64,000 bases of DNA, from assembly GCF_021026315.1 (NCBI RefSeq), contig NZ_JAJNCX010000005.1, forward strand, positions 124,001 to 188,000. The letters are read 5' to 3'. Numbering within the stretch: position 1 is the stretch's first letter; each line of letters starts with the position of its first letter. The notes below the pieces were generated by a model. It was not told where the DNA came from. It made no database searches and worked only from the letters and a program-made list of their open reading frames with translations. Made by a program: the position numbers and the translations under genes. This stretch comes from Rhizobium sp. C4 (lineage in GTDB: Bacteria > Pseudomonadota > Alphaproteobacteria > Rhizobiales > Rhizobiaceae). This document shows, piece by piece, positions 1 through 8,373 of the stretch.

Positions 1-623
1 CCGCGTTCGGGCTCGACGAAGAGTGCCAGATGCGAGGCGGCGAGCGGCTTTCCGGCAAAGGCGCCGAAATGCATGTCGAGCCTGCTTCTCACGTCACTCC
101 TGTCGGCTTCCGGCACGGCGCCGGTCAGCGTCATGTGAAATCTGAATTCCTCGAAGACGTAGGGGTAGCCCCATTCGAGGACATATTGGCGCTGCCGTTC
201 GGGCAGCGCGTCGGGCTTGCGCCGCGCGATATCCACTTCACTCAAGGGTGCGCGGAAGGGTTCGAAGGTGCGAACACAGGCTTCCGCCAGCGCATTGATG
301 CCGGCATGCGCATCTTTGCCGGGGACGAGTGCGAAGAAGGGGCCGAGCTGGCCGATGACGATCTCCGGAATTTCGAAAGCCGGCGTCTCGGCGCAGAATT
401 CATCGAAGGCATCGAACAGGCTCGCAGCGTCAATGCCCTTGTGCAGATGAAACGGCGCTTTCAGCGTGCCGTGGAAGCCGTAGCGTGCCGGTTCGGCGAC
501 CAATTCCTCACGGCCGACGGCCGGGGGAACATCCTCGCCGAAGGCATCGCGGCCGAGCCACAGCGCGGCGGCCTCGGTCAACGGATGATCGGCTTCGGTC
601 GAAAAATAGATCGCGTAACGCAA
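1..623 (-). CDS. DUF1045 / 2H-phosphoesterase-type phosphonate metabolism protein (3' end outside window)
   Basis: At least 207 residues are visible and the C-terminus runs off the left edge. The two hallmark motifs of the 2H phosphoesterase superfamily are present: HGTLKAPF around residue 51 and FHMTLTG around residue 162. Proteins of this type (DUF1045, TIGR03223) are regularly encoded in C-P lyase loci beside phnM/phnN. Their exact substrate is uncertain; a cyclic or linear phosphodiester intermediate is an inference from the superfamily. The start is a TTG at 623, chosen because AGGAAG lies about seven bases upstream and the family typically begins with an RYAIYF-like sequence. It is the most promoter-distal gene seen of the leftward phn unit, 123 bp after phnE. 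Confidence 0.82.
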   Translation of the reverse strand, partial: MRYAIYFSTEADHPLTEAAALWLGRDAFGEDVPPAVGREELVAEPARYGFHGTLKAPFHLHKGIDAASLFDAFDEFCAETPAFEIPEIVIGQLGPFFALVPGKDAHAGINALAEACVRTFEPFRAPLSEVDIARRKPDALPERQRQYVLEWGYPYVFEEFRFHMTLTGAVPEADRSDVRSRLDMHFGAFAGKPLAASHLALFVEPER

Positions 624-746
624 GGCAGGCTTCCTTGGTTTCAAACTAAAGGGTTCTGGACTGGCAAACGGGGAATCGGCTTGGTGCTCTCAAGCCTCGC
701 AGATAGACCCGTATTATGACAGTCCTTTGGTCGAAAACCGGCATGG

Positions 747-2093
747 TCAGATCAACTTTTCGCCGACGATCGCGCTGCGCAGCTTGTTCGAAACCATGTC
801 GAAGAAATAGACCACGATGAGCAGCAGAAGCACCATGTAGGCGACGTTCTGCCAATTGTCGTTGGTACGCATGGCTTCCCAGATTTTCAGGCCGATACCG
901 CCCGCGCCGATGGCGCCGATGATGGTCGCTCCGCGGATATTCGATTCCCACTGATAGAGCGTCTGGCCGGCAAAGACCGGCATGACCTGTGGCAGGACGC
1001 CGTAGCGCTGGACGGCGATCGGCGATGCGCCCACCGAGCGGATGCCTTCGCGCGGCTTGTTGTCGATATTTTCGAGCGCCTCTGCATAGAGCTTGCCGAG
1101 CGAGCCGACTTCCATGAGGAAGATCGCGCCGCTGCCCGACAGCGGGCCGGGGCCGAAGGCGCGAGTGAGGAACAGGCCCCAGATCAGCATGTCGACGGAG
1201 CGCATGAAGTCGAAGAAGCGCTTGAGCGTGCTGTTCAGCAGCCGGTTCCGCGTGATGTTGCGCGCCGCCAGGAAGGCGAGCGGGAAGCCGACGATGGCGC
1301 CGAGCAATGTGCCGAGGAAGGCCATGACGATGGTCTGGAAGAGCTTGGTCCAGACGTCACCGTGCTGCCAGGTCATGTTGTTCCAGAAATTGTCGAAGGC
1401 CAGCGACAGGTTCGACTGGCTCGGATCGATCCGGTCGCCGGAAACGATCAGGCTCACGACCTCGCCGGTCGGCTTGCCGAAGAAGGGCGAGGTGGGGTCG
1501 AAAATGAAATTCGGCCAGCCGAAGAAGCGCTTCACCACCTTTACGCGGTTGGCATCGATGCTGAGCCGCCCGGACAGACCGAGATCGACCTGAACATTGT
1601 CTGGCGCGACACCGACCCAGGCAGGCGGCGCGCCGACGACCGTCGGAACATCGCCGGCAGTCTTGATCGTCACGCTCGTTCCATGCGCTGTGACGACCGT
1701 TTCGGTGCGGCCGATATGCACTCCGCCACCGATATCGATGGTGTAGGAGCCATCCGTCTCCGTCTTGATCCAGGCGGGTTGCTTCGGGTCATCGCCCAGC
1801 ACCGAGAAGCGCGGGTAGCGGATATCGATCGTGCCGTTGTCCTTGACGCGGAACTGCGGCTGCACGTCGTAGCTCACCCATTGCAGCAGATTGATGCCGA
1901 AGCGCTCCCAATGGGCTTCGGCGACCAGCTTCGGCAGGTTGAAGAACCAGACCGCATAAAGAACATAGAGCAGCGTTCCGATGATCACGAGCGGCGTGCC
2001 GAAGCGCTGCCAGCGCGTGCGGTGGAGAAGTTCGGGGAAGCGCGCTTCGATATCGCGGCGGTCAAAGGTGTTGATCATCGTCATCGTGGTCAT
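747..2093 (-). CDS. phnE: Phosphonate ABC transporter permease PhnE (second, long copy)
   Basis: Inner-membrane permease of the PhnCDE phosphonate importer. At about 448 residues it is much longer than the usual 260-320. It has one membrane segment near residues 32-51, a large extracytoplasmic region to about residue 250, then the binding-protein-dependent permease domain. The EAA-type coupling loop (ENIDNKPREGIRSVGAS) is visible near residue 345. Three in-frame ATGs occur within the first six codons (2093, 2084, 2078); GAGGGG at 2094-2099 is better spaced for 2084, so the true N-terminus may be three residues shorter. It follows the other phnE by 4 bp, so the two permeases probably form a heterodimer, as in other rhizobial phn loci. 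Confidence 0.9.
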   Translation of the reverse strand: MTTMTMINTFDRRDIEARFPELLHRTRWQRFGTPLVIIGTLLYVLYAVWFFNLPKLVAEAHWERFGINLLQWVSYDVQPQFRVKDNGTIDIRYPRFSVLGDDPKQPAWIKTETDGSYTIDIGGGVHIGRTETVVTAHGTSVTIKTAGDVPTVVGAPPAWVGVAPDNVQVDLGLSGRLSIDANRVKVVKRFFGWPNFIFDPTSPFFGKPTGEVVSLIVSGDRIDPSQSNLSLAFDNFWNNMTWQHGDVWTKLFQTIVMAFLGTLLGAIVGFPLAFLAARNITRNRLLNSTLKRFFDFMRSVDMLIWGLFLTRAFGPGPLSGSGAIFLMEVGSLGKLYAEALENIDNKPREGIRSVGASPIAVQRYGVLPQVMPVFAGQTLYQWESNIRGATIIGAIGAGGIGLKIWEAMRTNDNWQNVAYMVLLLLIVVYFFDMVSNKLRSAIVGEKLI

Positions 2094-2097
2094 CCCC

Positions 2098-3060
2098 TCA
2101 ATGCGCCAGCAGGAATTGATGTTCGCCGACGAGCTTCTTGCGCATCCAGGCGGAAAGCTGGTCGACCGCGATGATCGTCAGGAAAAGCAGCAGAAGCAGC
2201 GCCAGCGTCTTGGCGCCGAAGCCGCGCGAAATCGCCAGCCGCAGCTCTTCGCCGATGCCGCCGCCGCCGACGGCGCCGATGATGGTCGAGGCGCGGACAT
2301 TGATTTCAAGACGTAGCAGGCCATAGGAAATGAGATTGGGCAGGACCTGCGGCATCGCGGCAAAACGGATGCGCTCCAGCCGCGTGCCGCCGACGGACTG
2401 CACGCCCTCATCCGGCTTCATGTCGATATTTTCGATGATCTCGTAGAACAGCTTGCCCAGCGCGCCGATCGTGTGAAGCAGGATGGCGGCAATGGCCGGG
2501 ACAGGGCCTGCCGACAGCACTGCGGCAAAGAGCCCGGCGAAGACCAGTTCCGGAAAGGCCCGCAGGAATTCGCAGACGCGCCGGGCGCCGAAGCGGATGG
2601 CGGGCGATGGCGTGATGTTGCGGGCCGAAAGGAAGGCCAAAGGTACTGCAATGAGAAAGCCGAAGATGGTCGAAAGGACCGCAATGTTGAGCGTGGTGAT
2701 CATCAGCTCGAAATATTCGGGGATGTAGAAATCACCCCAGACATAGACGCGGCCGGCCGCAAAATCATAGGCCTCGCTGCCATTGTCGAGCGGGCTTGCG
2801 CGGTCGAAAAGTGCGCGCCAGACGTCAGTCCAGTCGCTCGGGATCAGCCATTGCAGAAAGTCGAAGAGATGCGGCAGGCGCTCGAAGAAATGGCCGGCAT
2901 TGGCCTCGTCCGCATACTGGACGGAACCGACAAAGCCGATAGCGATCAGGATGAGGCCGATGACCGTATAGAGCCGGCGGCTCGAAGTCGTCCTTTCCCA
3001 CGCGGTGACGATCTCGCGCGTGGTTTCTTTCAGGACCGGTTCGGTTTGGGCGACGCTCAT
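2098..3060 (-). CDS. phnE: Phosphonate ABC transporter permease PhnE (first copy)
   Basis: A 320-residue permease with an N-terminal membrane helix near residues 31-48, an extracytoplasmic stretch of about 80 residues, and a C-terminal permease domain. The coupling loop (ENIDMKPDEGVQSVGGT) closely parallels that of the neighbouring second permease. I chose the ATG at 3060 (MSVAQTEP) because GGAG lies five bases upstream; an upstream in-frame ATG at 3120 lies inside the inverted repeat after phnD and has no ribosome site. It is the third gene of the leftward phnC-phnD-phnE-phnE unit, about 100 bp downstream of phnD. Confidence 0.9.
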   Translation of the reverse strand: MSVAQTEPVLKETTREIVTAWERTTSSRRLYTVIGLILIAIGFVGSVQYADEANAGHFFERLPHLFDFLQWLIPSDWTDVWRALFDRASPLDNGSEAYDFAAGRVYVWGDFYIPEYFELMITTLNIAVLSTIFGFLIAVPLAFLSARNITPSPAIRFGARRVCEFLRAFPELVFAGLFAAVLSAGPVPAIAAILLHTIGALGKLFYEIIENIDMKPDEGVQSVGGTRLERIRFAAMPQVLPNLISYGLLRLEINVRASTIIGAVGGGGIGEELRLAISRGFGAKTLALLLLLFLTIIAVDQLSAWMRKKLVGEHQFLLAH

Positions 3061-3119
3061 CGTGGCTCCGTCAGATATTTCCGGGAGGGGGCAGTCAAAT
3101 GCTGAAATCAAACAAGACA

Positions 3120-3145
3120 ATGGGCGGCCCGAATGAGCCGCCCAT
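3120..3145 (-). terminator. Stem-loop after phnD (attenuator or processing hairpin)
   Basis: A perfect 9-bp GC-rich inverted repeat, ATGGGCGGC at 3120-3128 and GCCGCCCAT at 3137-3145 with an 8-base loop, sits between the phnD stop and the phnE start. Read leftward it is followed by a moderately T-rich stretch (TTGTCTTGTTTGA) but not a clean T-tract. It probably protects or partly terminates transcription after the binding-protein gene. Confidence 0.6.
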
Positions 3146-3163
3146 CTTCATGATGTCGGTCGA

Positions 3164-4069
3164 TCAGCCGCCGATCGCCTGCTTGCGAACGTCGATGATG
3201 GCCTTGTAGTTGTCGGCGGTCACCGGAACGTAGCCCGTAAAGTCGCCGCCTTCGATGGCGCTGAAGCACTTGGCATCCTTGGCCGGCAGTTCGGTGAAGA
3301 ACTTGGCAAGCTTTGCCTGCCATTCCTGGCCGAGTTCGTTGCGAACGACGAGCGGGCCGTTCGGGATAAGCGGCGAGCGCCAGACTTCGACGAGCTTGGA
3401 CGGATCGACCTTACCCTTGGCAACCAGCTTGTGGAACGTGCCGGAGGTGTAGCCGTCAGCGAAATCGCCGATGCCCGAGCTATCGTCCACTGCAACGTCG
3501 ACCTTGCCGTCATAGACGGCGAGCAGGTTGTTCTCATGGCCACCGTTGAACGACGTGGCGGAGAAGAACTTGTCGTTCGGGGCGCCCGTGTCCTTCGGGA
3601 TCTGCGTCAGCGGGATCAGGTAGCCGGAGGTGGAGTCCGGATCGGCATAGCCGAGCTTCTTGCCCTTGGCGTCCTGGATGTTCTTGATGCCGGAGGACTT
3701 GAGCGCGAGGCCGATCGAGAAGTAGCCCGTCGAGCCGTCCTTCTGCTGCGTCGTCAGGATCGGGGTCACGGCCTTGGCGTTCTTGAGGTAAACGTTGGCA
3801 AAGCCGGAAGCGCCGAGTTCGGCGAAGTCGAGCGTGCCGCCGAGGAGGCCCTGGATCACGCCGTCATAGTCGGCAGCCGGGAAGAGCGAGACCTTCTCGA
3901 AGCCGAATTCCTTCTTCAGGTGATCCTGAAGGCAGGCGTAGTTACGCAGGCGGTCCGTCTGGTTTTCACCGCCGAGGATGCCGACGCGGAATTCCTTGAG
4001 ATCGGCTGCGCCGGCATTGACGGCGAGCGCGAGAACCGCCGAAGCGGCAAGCAGGGCTTTCTTGAACAT
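3164..4069 (-). CDS. phnD: Phosphonate ABC transporter periplasmic binding protein PhnD
   Basis: A 301-residue periplasmic receptor that would deliver phosphonates (or phosphite/phosphate esters) to the PhnE permeases. It begins with a typical Sec signal peptide (MFKKALLAASAVLALAVNAGA) with likely cleavage near residue 21. It continues as a type II periplasmic fold, with the DLDFAELGAS-like and DVAVDDSSG segments expected for PhnD. GGAG lies six bases before the ATG. It follows phnC by about 85 bp and is followed by a stem-loop, consistent with the usual excess of binding protein over permease. Confidence 0.93.
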   Translation of the reverse strand: MFKKALLAASAVLALAVNAGAADLKEFRVGILGGENQTDRLRNYACLQDHLKKEFGFEKVSLFPAADYDGVIQGLLGGTLDFAELGASGFANVYLKNAKAVTPILTTQQKDGSTGYFSIGLALKSSGIKNIQDAKGKKLGYADPDSTSGYLIPLTQIPKDTGAPNDKFFSATSFNGGHENNLLAVYDGKVDVAVDDSSGIGDFADGYTSGTFHKLVAKGKVDPSKLVEVWRSPLIPNGPLVVRNELGQEWQAKLAKFFTELPAKDAKCFSAIEGGDFTGYVPVTADNYKAIIDVRKQAIGG

Positions 4070-4155
4070 GGTTTTCTCCAGTGAAACCGGCGAAATGCCG
4101 GGAGGTCTTCAAACTGCGACGGGTGCCTTTGACGCGGGCGGGCGAAGGGTTGCCG

Positions 4156-4983
4156 TCAGGATGCGGCAGGCATGAGCGCGCCGGCGGGGGCGGGCTTGTA
4201 GGCCGGGATGGGGTTGATGGCGGTCGAGGTCATGCTCTCGTCGATCGCGCCCTCGGCGCCATAGATGCGGTTGACGGCTTCGGTCGTCAGTTCCGCCGGC
4301 GTGCCGTCGAAGACGACGCGGCCACCGGCCATGCCGATGATGCGCTGGCAATAGGCGCGCGCCGTGTCGAGCGTATGCAGGTTGGTGATGACCGTGATGC
4401 CCTCGCGCTCGTTGATGTCGCGCAGCGCGTCCATGACGATCTTGGCGTTCATCGGATCGAGCGAGGCAATCGGCTCGTCAGCAAGCAGAACCTTCGGCTG
4501 CTGCATGAGAGCACGGGCAATCGCCACACGCTGCTGCTGGCCGCCCGACAGCGTGCCGGCCGGCTGAAGCGCCGTCTGTTCGATGCCGAGACGCTCAAGG
4601 GCAGCAATCGCCATGATCCGCTCTTCGCGGGTGAAGAGGCCCAGCACGCTCATGGCGGTGGAGCGGTGGTTCAGGCGGCCGAGCATCACATTGGTCAGCA
4701 CGTCGAGGCGGGGGACGAGGTTGAACTGCTGGAAGATCATCGCGCAATCGCGATGCCAGCGGCGCAGTGCCGCGCCCTTCAGAGCCGAGACTTCCTGACC
4801 GTCAAAGACGATCGAGCCGGAGGTCGGGTCCGAAAGCCGGTTGAGCATCCGCATCAAGGTGGACTTGCCAGCACCCGAACGACCGATGACGCCGACCATC
4901 TGGCCGGACGGAATCGAGAAGCTGACGGAATCGACGGCCGTCTTGCGACCAAACACGCGGCTCACTTGCTTGAGCTCGAACAT
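4156..4983 (-). CDS. phnC: Phosphonate ABC transporter ATP-binding protein PhnC
   Basis: A 275-residue ABC ATPase that energises phosphonate import. The Walker A motif GRSGAGKS is at residues 34-41, the signature [10 protein letters not shown] and the Walker B VLLADEP follow, then the switch His in the NLHTLD context. The start at 4983 gives MFELKQV, preceded by AGGGA at good spacing. It is the first gene of the phnCDEE block. The 127-bp gap upstream holds a Pho-box-like element, so this block probably has its own phosphate-starvation promoter as well as any read-through from the phnG block. Confidence 0.94.
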   Translation of the reverse strand: MFELKQVSRVFGRKTAVDSVSFSIPSGQMVGVIGRSGAGKSTLMRMLNRLSDPTSGSIVFDGQEVSALKGAALRRWHRDCAMIFQQFNLVPRLDVLTNVMLGRLNHRSTAMSVLGLFTREERIMAIAALERLGIEQTALQPAGTLSGGQQQRVAIARALMQQPKVLLADEPIASLDPMNAKIVMDALRDINEREGITVITNLHTLDTARAYCQRIIGMAGGRVVFDGTPAELTTEAVNRIYGAEGAIDESMTSTAINPIPAYKPAPAGALMPAAS

Positions 4984-5045
4984 GAACCAAGTCCCTGTTT
5001 CATTTTTTGTTAGGAAAAACGCTATCGCCCGAGCTTGAAGCCGCG

Positions 5046-5063
5046 ATGTCAGTTTTATTGCAG
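5046..5063 (-). promoter_or_regulatory. Candidate Pho box upstream of phnC
   Basis: On the minus strand two heptamers, CTGCAAT and CTGACAT, are separated by AAAA, giving the 11-base period of a PhoB-binding Pho box (consensus CTGTCAT-N4-CTGTCAT). The matches are 5/7 and 6/7. The element lies 63-80 bp upstream of the phnC start. PhoB control is inferred. Confidence 0.5.
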
Positions 5064-5110
5064 TTTCTTGAATTTCATTTTGCAATTTTGTGACGGCTTT
5101 TGTGACGCCG

Positions 5111-5722
5111 TCATTCGTATTTCGCCAGGAAGGCCTCGGCGTCGAGCGCACGGAAATCTTCCAGCGCGCCCCGCAGTGCGTCGTGCTCCCAATCCCACCA
5201 GGCAAGCGCTTCGAAACGCTCGACTATTTCTTTCGGGAAACGTTCGCGGATCGGTGCTGCCGGCACGCCGCCGACGATGGTGTATGGGGCGACATCCTTC
5301 GAGACAACCGCGCCTGCGCCGATGACAGCGCCATTGCCGATTGTGACACCGGGAAGAAGGATCGCGCCGTGGCCGATCCATGTATCATGACCGACTGTGA
5401 CACGATTTTCGCGGCGCCAGGAGAAGAAGTCCTTCTCATCCTCCGCATCCGGCCAGTAATCGCCGGCGCGATAGGTGAAGTGGTGGAGCGTTGCCCGCCA
5501 CATCGGATGCTTGGTGGCATTGATGCGGACATCGGCGGCGATATTGGCGAACTTGCCGATCGTCGCGCACCAGACCATGCTGCCGCGCTCGATATAGGAA
5601 TAGTCTCCCAGTTCCGTTTCGCTGACGCGGCAGAGTTCGGCGATCTCGGTATAACGGCCGAGGGTGCAGTCCTTCACCTTGGCGGTCGGATCGATCAAGG
5701 GGGCGATGGAAAGCTTGGTCAT
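5111..5722 (-). CDS. Hexapeptide-repeat acetyltransferase of phosphonate loci
   Basis: A 203-residue left-handed beta-helix protein of the xenobiotic/chloramphenicol acetyltransferase type (TIGR03308-like). Repeated hexapeptide turns are visible early ([18 protein letters not shown]) and again around residues 110-150 ([18 protein letters not shown]), and the His of the NATKHPMWR segment is in the expected catalytic region. Members are found almost only in C-P lyase clusters, where an acetyl-transfer step on aminoalkylphosphonates, as with E. coli PhnO, is a plausible but unproven role. Three bases separate it from phnL, so it is the last gene of the phnG-to-phnL transcription unit before the phnC promoter region. 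Confidence 0.85.
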   Translation of the reverse strand: MTKLSIAPLIDPTAKVKDCTLGRYTEIAELCRVSETELGDYSYIERGSMVWCATIGKFANIAADVRINATKHPMWRATLHHFTYRAGDYWPDAEDEKDFFSWRRENRVTVGHDTWIGHGAILLPGVTIGNGAVIGAGAVVSKDVAPYTIVGGVPAAPIRERFPKEIVERFEALAWWDWEHDALRGALEDFRALDAEAFLAKYE

Positions 5723-5725
5723 GGA

Positions 5726-6430
5726 TCAGGCAGCCTTTCGCGCGGAGAAACCGGAAACGTCGATGATGCGGTCGGCGACGCGCTCGCGCACATCCTCGTC
5801 ATGGAAGATGCCGAGAAGCGCCACGCCCGCCTGCTTTTTCTCCTCGATCATGGCGATGACAACCTCGCGGTTCTTCGCGTCGAGCGAGGCGGTCGGTTCG
5901 TCGAGAAGCAGGATCGGATGGTCGGTGATGAAGCCGCGCGCTATGTTGACGCGCTGCTGCTCGCCACCGGAGAAGGTGGCCGGCGGCAGCGACCAGAGTT
6001 CGCGCGGCAGGTTGAGTGCGGAAAGCAGCTCTTCGGCGCGGGCGCGGGCAGCCTCGATGGGCGTTCCGCGTGCGGCAAGCGGTTCGGCGACGATATCGAC
6101 CGCAGAGACGCGCGGCACGACGCGCAGGAACTGGCTGACATAGCCGATGGTCTTGCGGCGGACATCGATCACGGTGCGCGGATCAGCGCTGGCGAGATCG
6201 ATGACACGGTCCTCATGCTTGACGAGGATCTGGCCGCAATCGACCCCATAATTGCCAAACAGCATCTTGAGGATCGAGCTCTTGCCGGCACCCGAGGGGC
6301 CGCCGAGCACGACGCATTCGCCGGCCTTCACCGAAAAGTTGACGTCCTGGATGACGGGAAGCAGCGTTCCGCCACGCAAATGCATGGTGAAGGATTTGGC
6401 GACTTCGGAAACGACGAGAGGCGTTGCCAT
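5726..6430 (-). CDS. phnL: C-P lyase complex ABC-type subunit PhnL
   Basis: A 234-residue ABC ATPase homologue. The Walker A motif (GPSGAGKSS) is at residues 44-52, followed by the signature FSGGEQQRVNIARG and Walker B LLLDEPTASLD. PhnL has no cognate membrane partner; in E. coli PhnK and PhnL associate with the PhnGHIJ core and participate in forming the ribose triphosphate phosphonate intermediate. AAAGGA precedes the ATG at 6430. The gene is separated from phnK by 71 bp that carry a nested inverted repeat. Confidence 0.93.
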   Translation of the reverse strand: MATPLVVSEVAKSFTMHLRGGTLLPVIQDVNFSVKAGECVVLGGPSGAGKSSILKMLFGNYGVDCGQILVKHEDRVIDLASADPRTVIDVRRKTIGYVSQFLRVVPRVSAVDIVAEPLAARGTPIEAARARAEELLSALNLPRELWSLPPATFSGGEQQRVNIARGFITDHPILLLDEPTASLDAKNREVVIAMIEEKKQAGVALLGIFHDEDVRERVADRIIDVSGFSARKAA

Positions 6431-6455
6431 AATATGTCCTTTCTCTTTGTTTGAC

Positions 6456-6499
6456 GCAATTCCGGACGCGAAACCGGCGTCCGCTTAAGCTGGAATTGC
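6456..6499. repeat. Nested inverted repeat between phnK and phnL, resembling a rhizobial palindromic intergenic element
   Basis: Outer arms GCAATTCC (6456-6463) and GGAATTGC (6492-6499) enclose inner arms GGACGC (6464-6469) and GCGTCC (6477-6482). The CAATTCCGGACG core resembles short palindromic elements that I recall as scattered through intergenic regions of Rhizobiaceae, but I cannot search to confirm this. In the phn transcript it would fold into a long hairpin between two cistrons. Confidence 0.6.
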
Positions 6500-6501
6500 G
6501 C

Positions 6502-7278
6502 TCAGACCTGAAGGATCGAGGAGACGAGAAGCTGGGTATAGGGTTCGCGCGGATCGTCGAGGACGCGATCGGTGAGCCCCTGTTCGATCACGAGGCCGTT
6601 CTTCATCACCATCATGCGATGCGACAGAAGACGGGCGACGGCGAGGTCGTGCGTGACCACGATGACGGCAAGGCCGAGATCCTGCACGAGGCCGCGGATG
6701 AGATCGAGCAGGCGCGCCTGAACCGACACGTCGAGACCGCCGGTCGGCTCGTCCATGAAGACAAGGCGCGGAGAGGTCACGAGATTGCGGGCGATCTGCA
6801 GGCGCTGGCGCATGCCGCCGGAAAAGGCGCGCGGCTGATCATCCATGCGGTCAAGACCGATTTCGACGCGGCCGAGCCAGTCGCCGGCGGTTTCGCGGAT
6901 GCGGCCATAATGCCGCTCGCCGACCGCCATCAGCCGTTCGCCGACATTGGCGCCGGCCGAAACCGTCATGCGTAGCCCGTCGGCCGGGTTCTGGTGGACG
7001 AAGCCCCAGTCCGTACGCATGAGGAAGCGCCGCTCGGCCTCCGGCATGGTCGCCAGATTACGATACTGTCCGTCACGCATCAGATATTCGACCGAGCCGA
7101 CATCGGCCGTCAGCCGTGTCGACAGGCAATTGAGCAGCGTCGTCTTGCCAGAGCCGGATTCGCCGACAATGGCCAGCACTTCGCCCGGCCAGAGATCAAA
7201 GCTCACATCGCGGCAGCCGATGCGCGCGCCGTAGAATTTCGACAATTCGTGAACTTTCAGAAGCGGTTGCTCGCTCAT
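6502..7278 (-). CDS. phnK: C-P lyase complex ABC-type subunit PhnK
   Basis: A 258-residue ABC ATPase homologue of the C-P lyase machinery. Walker A GESGSGKTT is at residues 39-47, the signature is FSGGMRQRLQIARN, and Walker B is LVFMDEPTGGLD. In E. coli PhnK docks on the PhnJ subunits of the core complex. I chose the ATG at 7278 (MSEQPLLKV) because it overlaps the phnJ stop in an ATGA arrangement, which indicates translational coupling with phnJ. Confidence 0.94.
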   Translation of the reverse strand: MSEQPLLKVHELSKFYGARIGCRDVSFDLWPGEVLAIVGESGSGKTTLLNCLSTRLTADVGSVEYLMRDGQYRNLATMPEAERRFLMRTDWGFVHQNPADGLRMTVSAGANVGERLMAVGERHYGRIRETAGDWLGRVEIGLDRMDDQPRAFSGGMRQRLQIARNLVTSPRLVFMDEPTGGLDVSVQARLLDLIRGLVQDLGLAVIVVTHDLAVARLLSHRMMVMKNGLVIEQGLTDRVLDDPREPYTQLLVSSILQV

Positions 7279-8156
7279 TCCGCAGCCTCCTTGTTGGCCA
7301 CACCCAGTTCGCCGACATGGCCGGCCTCGCGGCGTTCCTCGCAAAAATCGGTGTCGGAGCAGACGAACATGCGCCCGCCCTTGTCATCCAGGATGACCTC
7401 GTCGAGATAGACGCCATGCGCGCCGCAAAGCGCACAGGGCTTGGCGAATTTCTGGATCTCGAAGGGGTGATCCTCGAAGTCGAGGCTGACGACCTTGGTG
7501 TGCGGCGGGATCGCGTAGATGCGCTTTTCGCGGCCGGCGCCGAAGAGCTGAAGCGCCTCCGACATATGCATTTTCGGATTGTCGAATTTCGGGATCGGCG
7601 AGGGGTCCATGACATAGCGGCCCTCAACCTTGACCGGATAGGCATAGGTCGTGGCGATATGGCCGTTGCGGGCGATATCCTCGTAGAGCTTCACATGCAT
7701 GAGGCCGTATTCTTCCAGCGCATGCATCTTGCGCGTTTCGGTCTCGCGCGGCTCGAGGAAGCGCAAGGGTTCCGGGATCGGAACCTGATAGACCAGCACC
7801 TGGCCTTCCGTGAGTTGCTCTTCCGGAATGCGGTGGCGGGTCTGGATGACCGTCGCCTCGCGCGTCTTCGTGGTCACGGCGACATTGGCGACCTTCTGGA
7901 AGAAGGCGCGGATGGAGACCGCATTCGTCGTGTCGTCGGCGCCCTGGTCGATGACCTTCAGCGTGTCTTCCGGCCCGATGACGGCGGCCGTCACCTGCAC
8001 GCCTCCCGTGCCCCAGCCATAAGGCATGGGCATTTCACGCGAGGCAAAGGGGACCTGATAGCCGGGAATGGCGATCGCCTTGAGGATCGCCCGGCGGATC
8101 ATTCGCTTGGTCTGTTCGTCGAGATAGGCAAAATTGTAGGTTGCGAGTTCGCTCAT
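7275..8156 (-). CDS. phnJ: Alpha-D-ribose 1-methylphosphonate 5-phosphate C-P lyase PhnJ
   Basis: The radical-SAM enzyme that breaks the carbon-phosphorus bond. The 293-residue protein has the four conserved cysteines at positions 241, 244, 266 and 272, the numbering reported for E. coli PhnJ: three bind the 4Fe-4S cluster, and Cys272 is reported to form the thiyl radical. Gly32, in the IAIPGYQ context, matches the reported glycyl-radical residue. No catalytic residue appears lost. The start at 8156 has GAGG about ten bases upstream. It overlaps phnK by four bases, and the gap before it (8157-8373) holds a small opposite-strand gene. Confidence 0.96.
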   Translation of the reverse strand: MSELATYNFAYLDEQTKRMIRRAILKAIAIPGYQVPFASREMPMPYGWGTGGVQVTAAVIGPEDTLKVIDQGADDTTNAVSIRAFFQKVANVAVTTKTREATVIQTRHRIPEEQLTEGQVLVYQVPIPEPLRFLEPRETETRKMHALEEYGLMHVKLYEDIARNGHIATTYAYPVKVEGRYVMDPSPIPKFDNPKMHMSEALQLFGAGREKRIYAIPPHTKVVSLDFEDHPFEIQKFAKPCALCGAHGVYLDEVILDDKGGRMFVCSDTDFCEERREAGHVGELGVANKEAAE

Positions 8157-8206
8157 TGGGCCATACCTCTTTCAAGTGTGGGACGGGCGGACATGAGGGG
8201 CGTGTG

Positions 8207-8362
8207 ATGCGATGGATTTTCTATGCCATTTTTGCGAGCGTCACCCTCGCAGTCGTGCTGCTGCGAAAGCCGGGCGGCAAGTCGGGCGACGGCTCTGGCA
8301 TCTTCGGCAGCTTTGACGGCGACGGAGACGGCGACGGCGGGGGAGATGGCGGAGGGGACTGA
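8207..8362 (+). CDS. Small membrane protein with Gly/Asp-rich tail, antisense inside the phn locus
   Basis: A 51-residue reading frame on the plus strand in the gap between phnI and phnJ. It starts MRWIFY, has one hydrophobic helix (about residues 3-20), a short basic patch (RKPGGK), then a Gly/Asp-rich tail of repeated GDGDG units. GAGG lies six bases upstream of the ATG at 8207, which supports translation. The helix plus acidic glycine tail resembles tiny uncharacterised rhizobial membrane proteins. The opposite-strand frame over the same region has no such pattern. No function can be assigned; the acidic repeat could bind divalent cations, but that is speculation. Confidence 0.55.
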   Translation: MRWIFYAIFASVTLAVVLLRKPGGKSGDGSGIFGSFDGDGDGDGGGDGGGD

Positions 8363-8373
8363 GAGGCTAATGC

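Noticed and set aside
705-722. CTGTCAT half-site upstream of the DUF1045 gene
   Set aside because: The first heptamer is perfect on the minus strand, but the second half (CGGGTCT) matches poorly, so it is not a convincing Pho box.
5089-5107. Two GTCAC repeats upstream of phnC
   Set aside because: Their spacing is 12 bases, not the 11 needed for a Pho box, and they may be part of a local palindrome.
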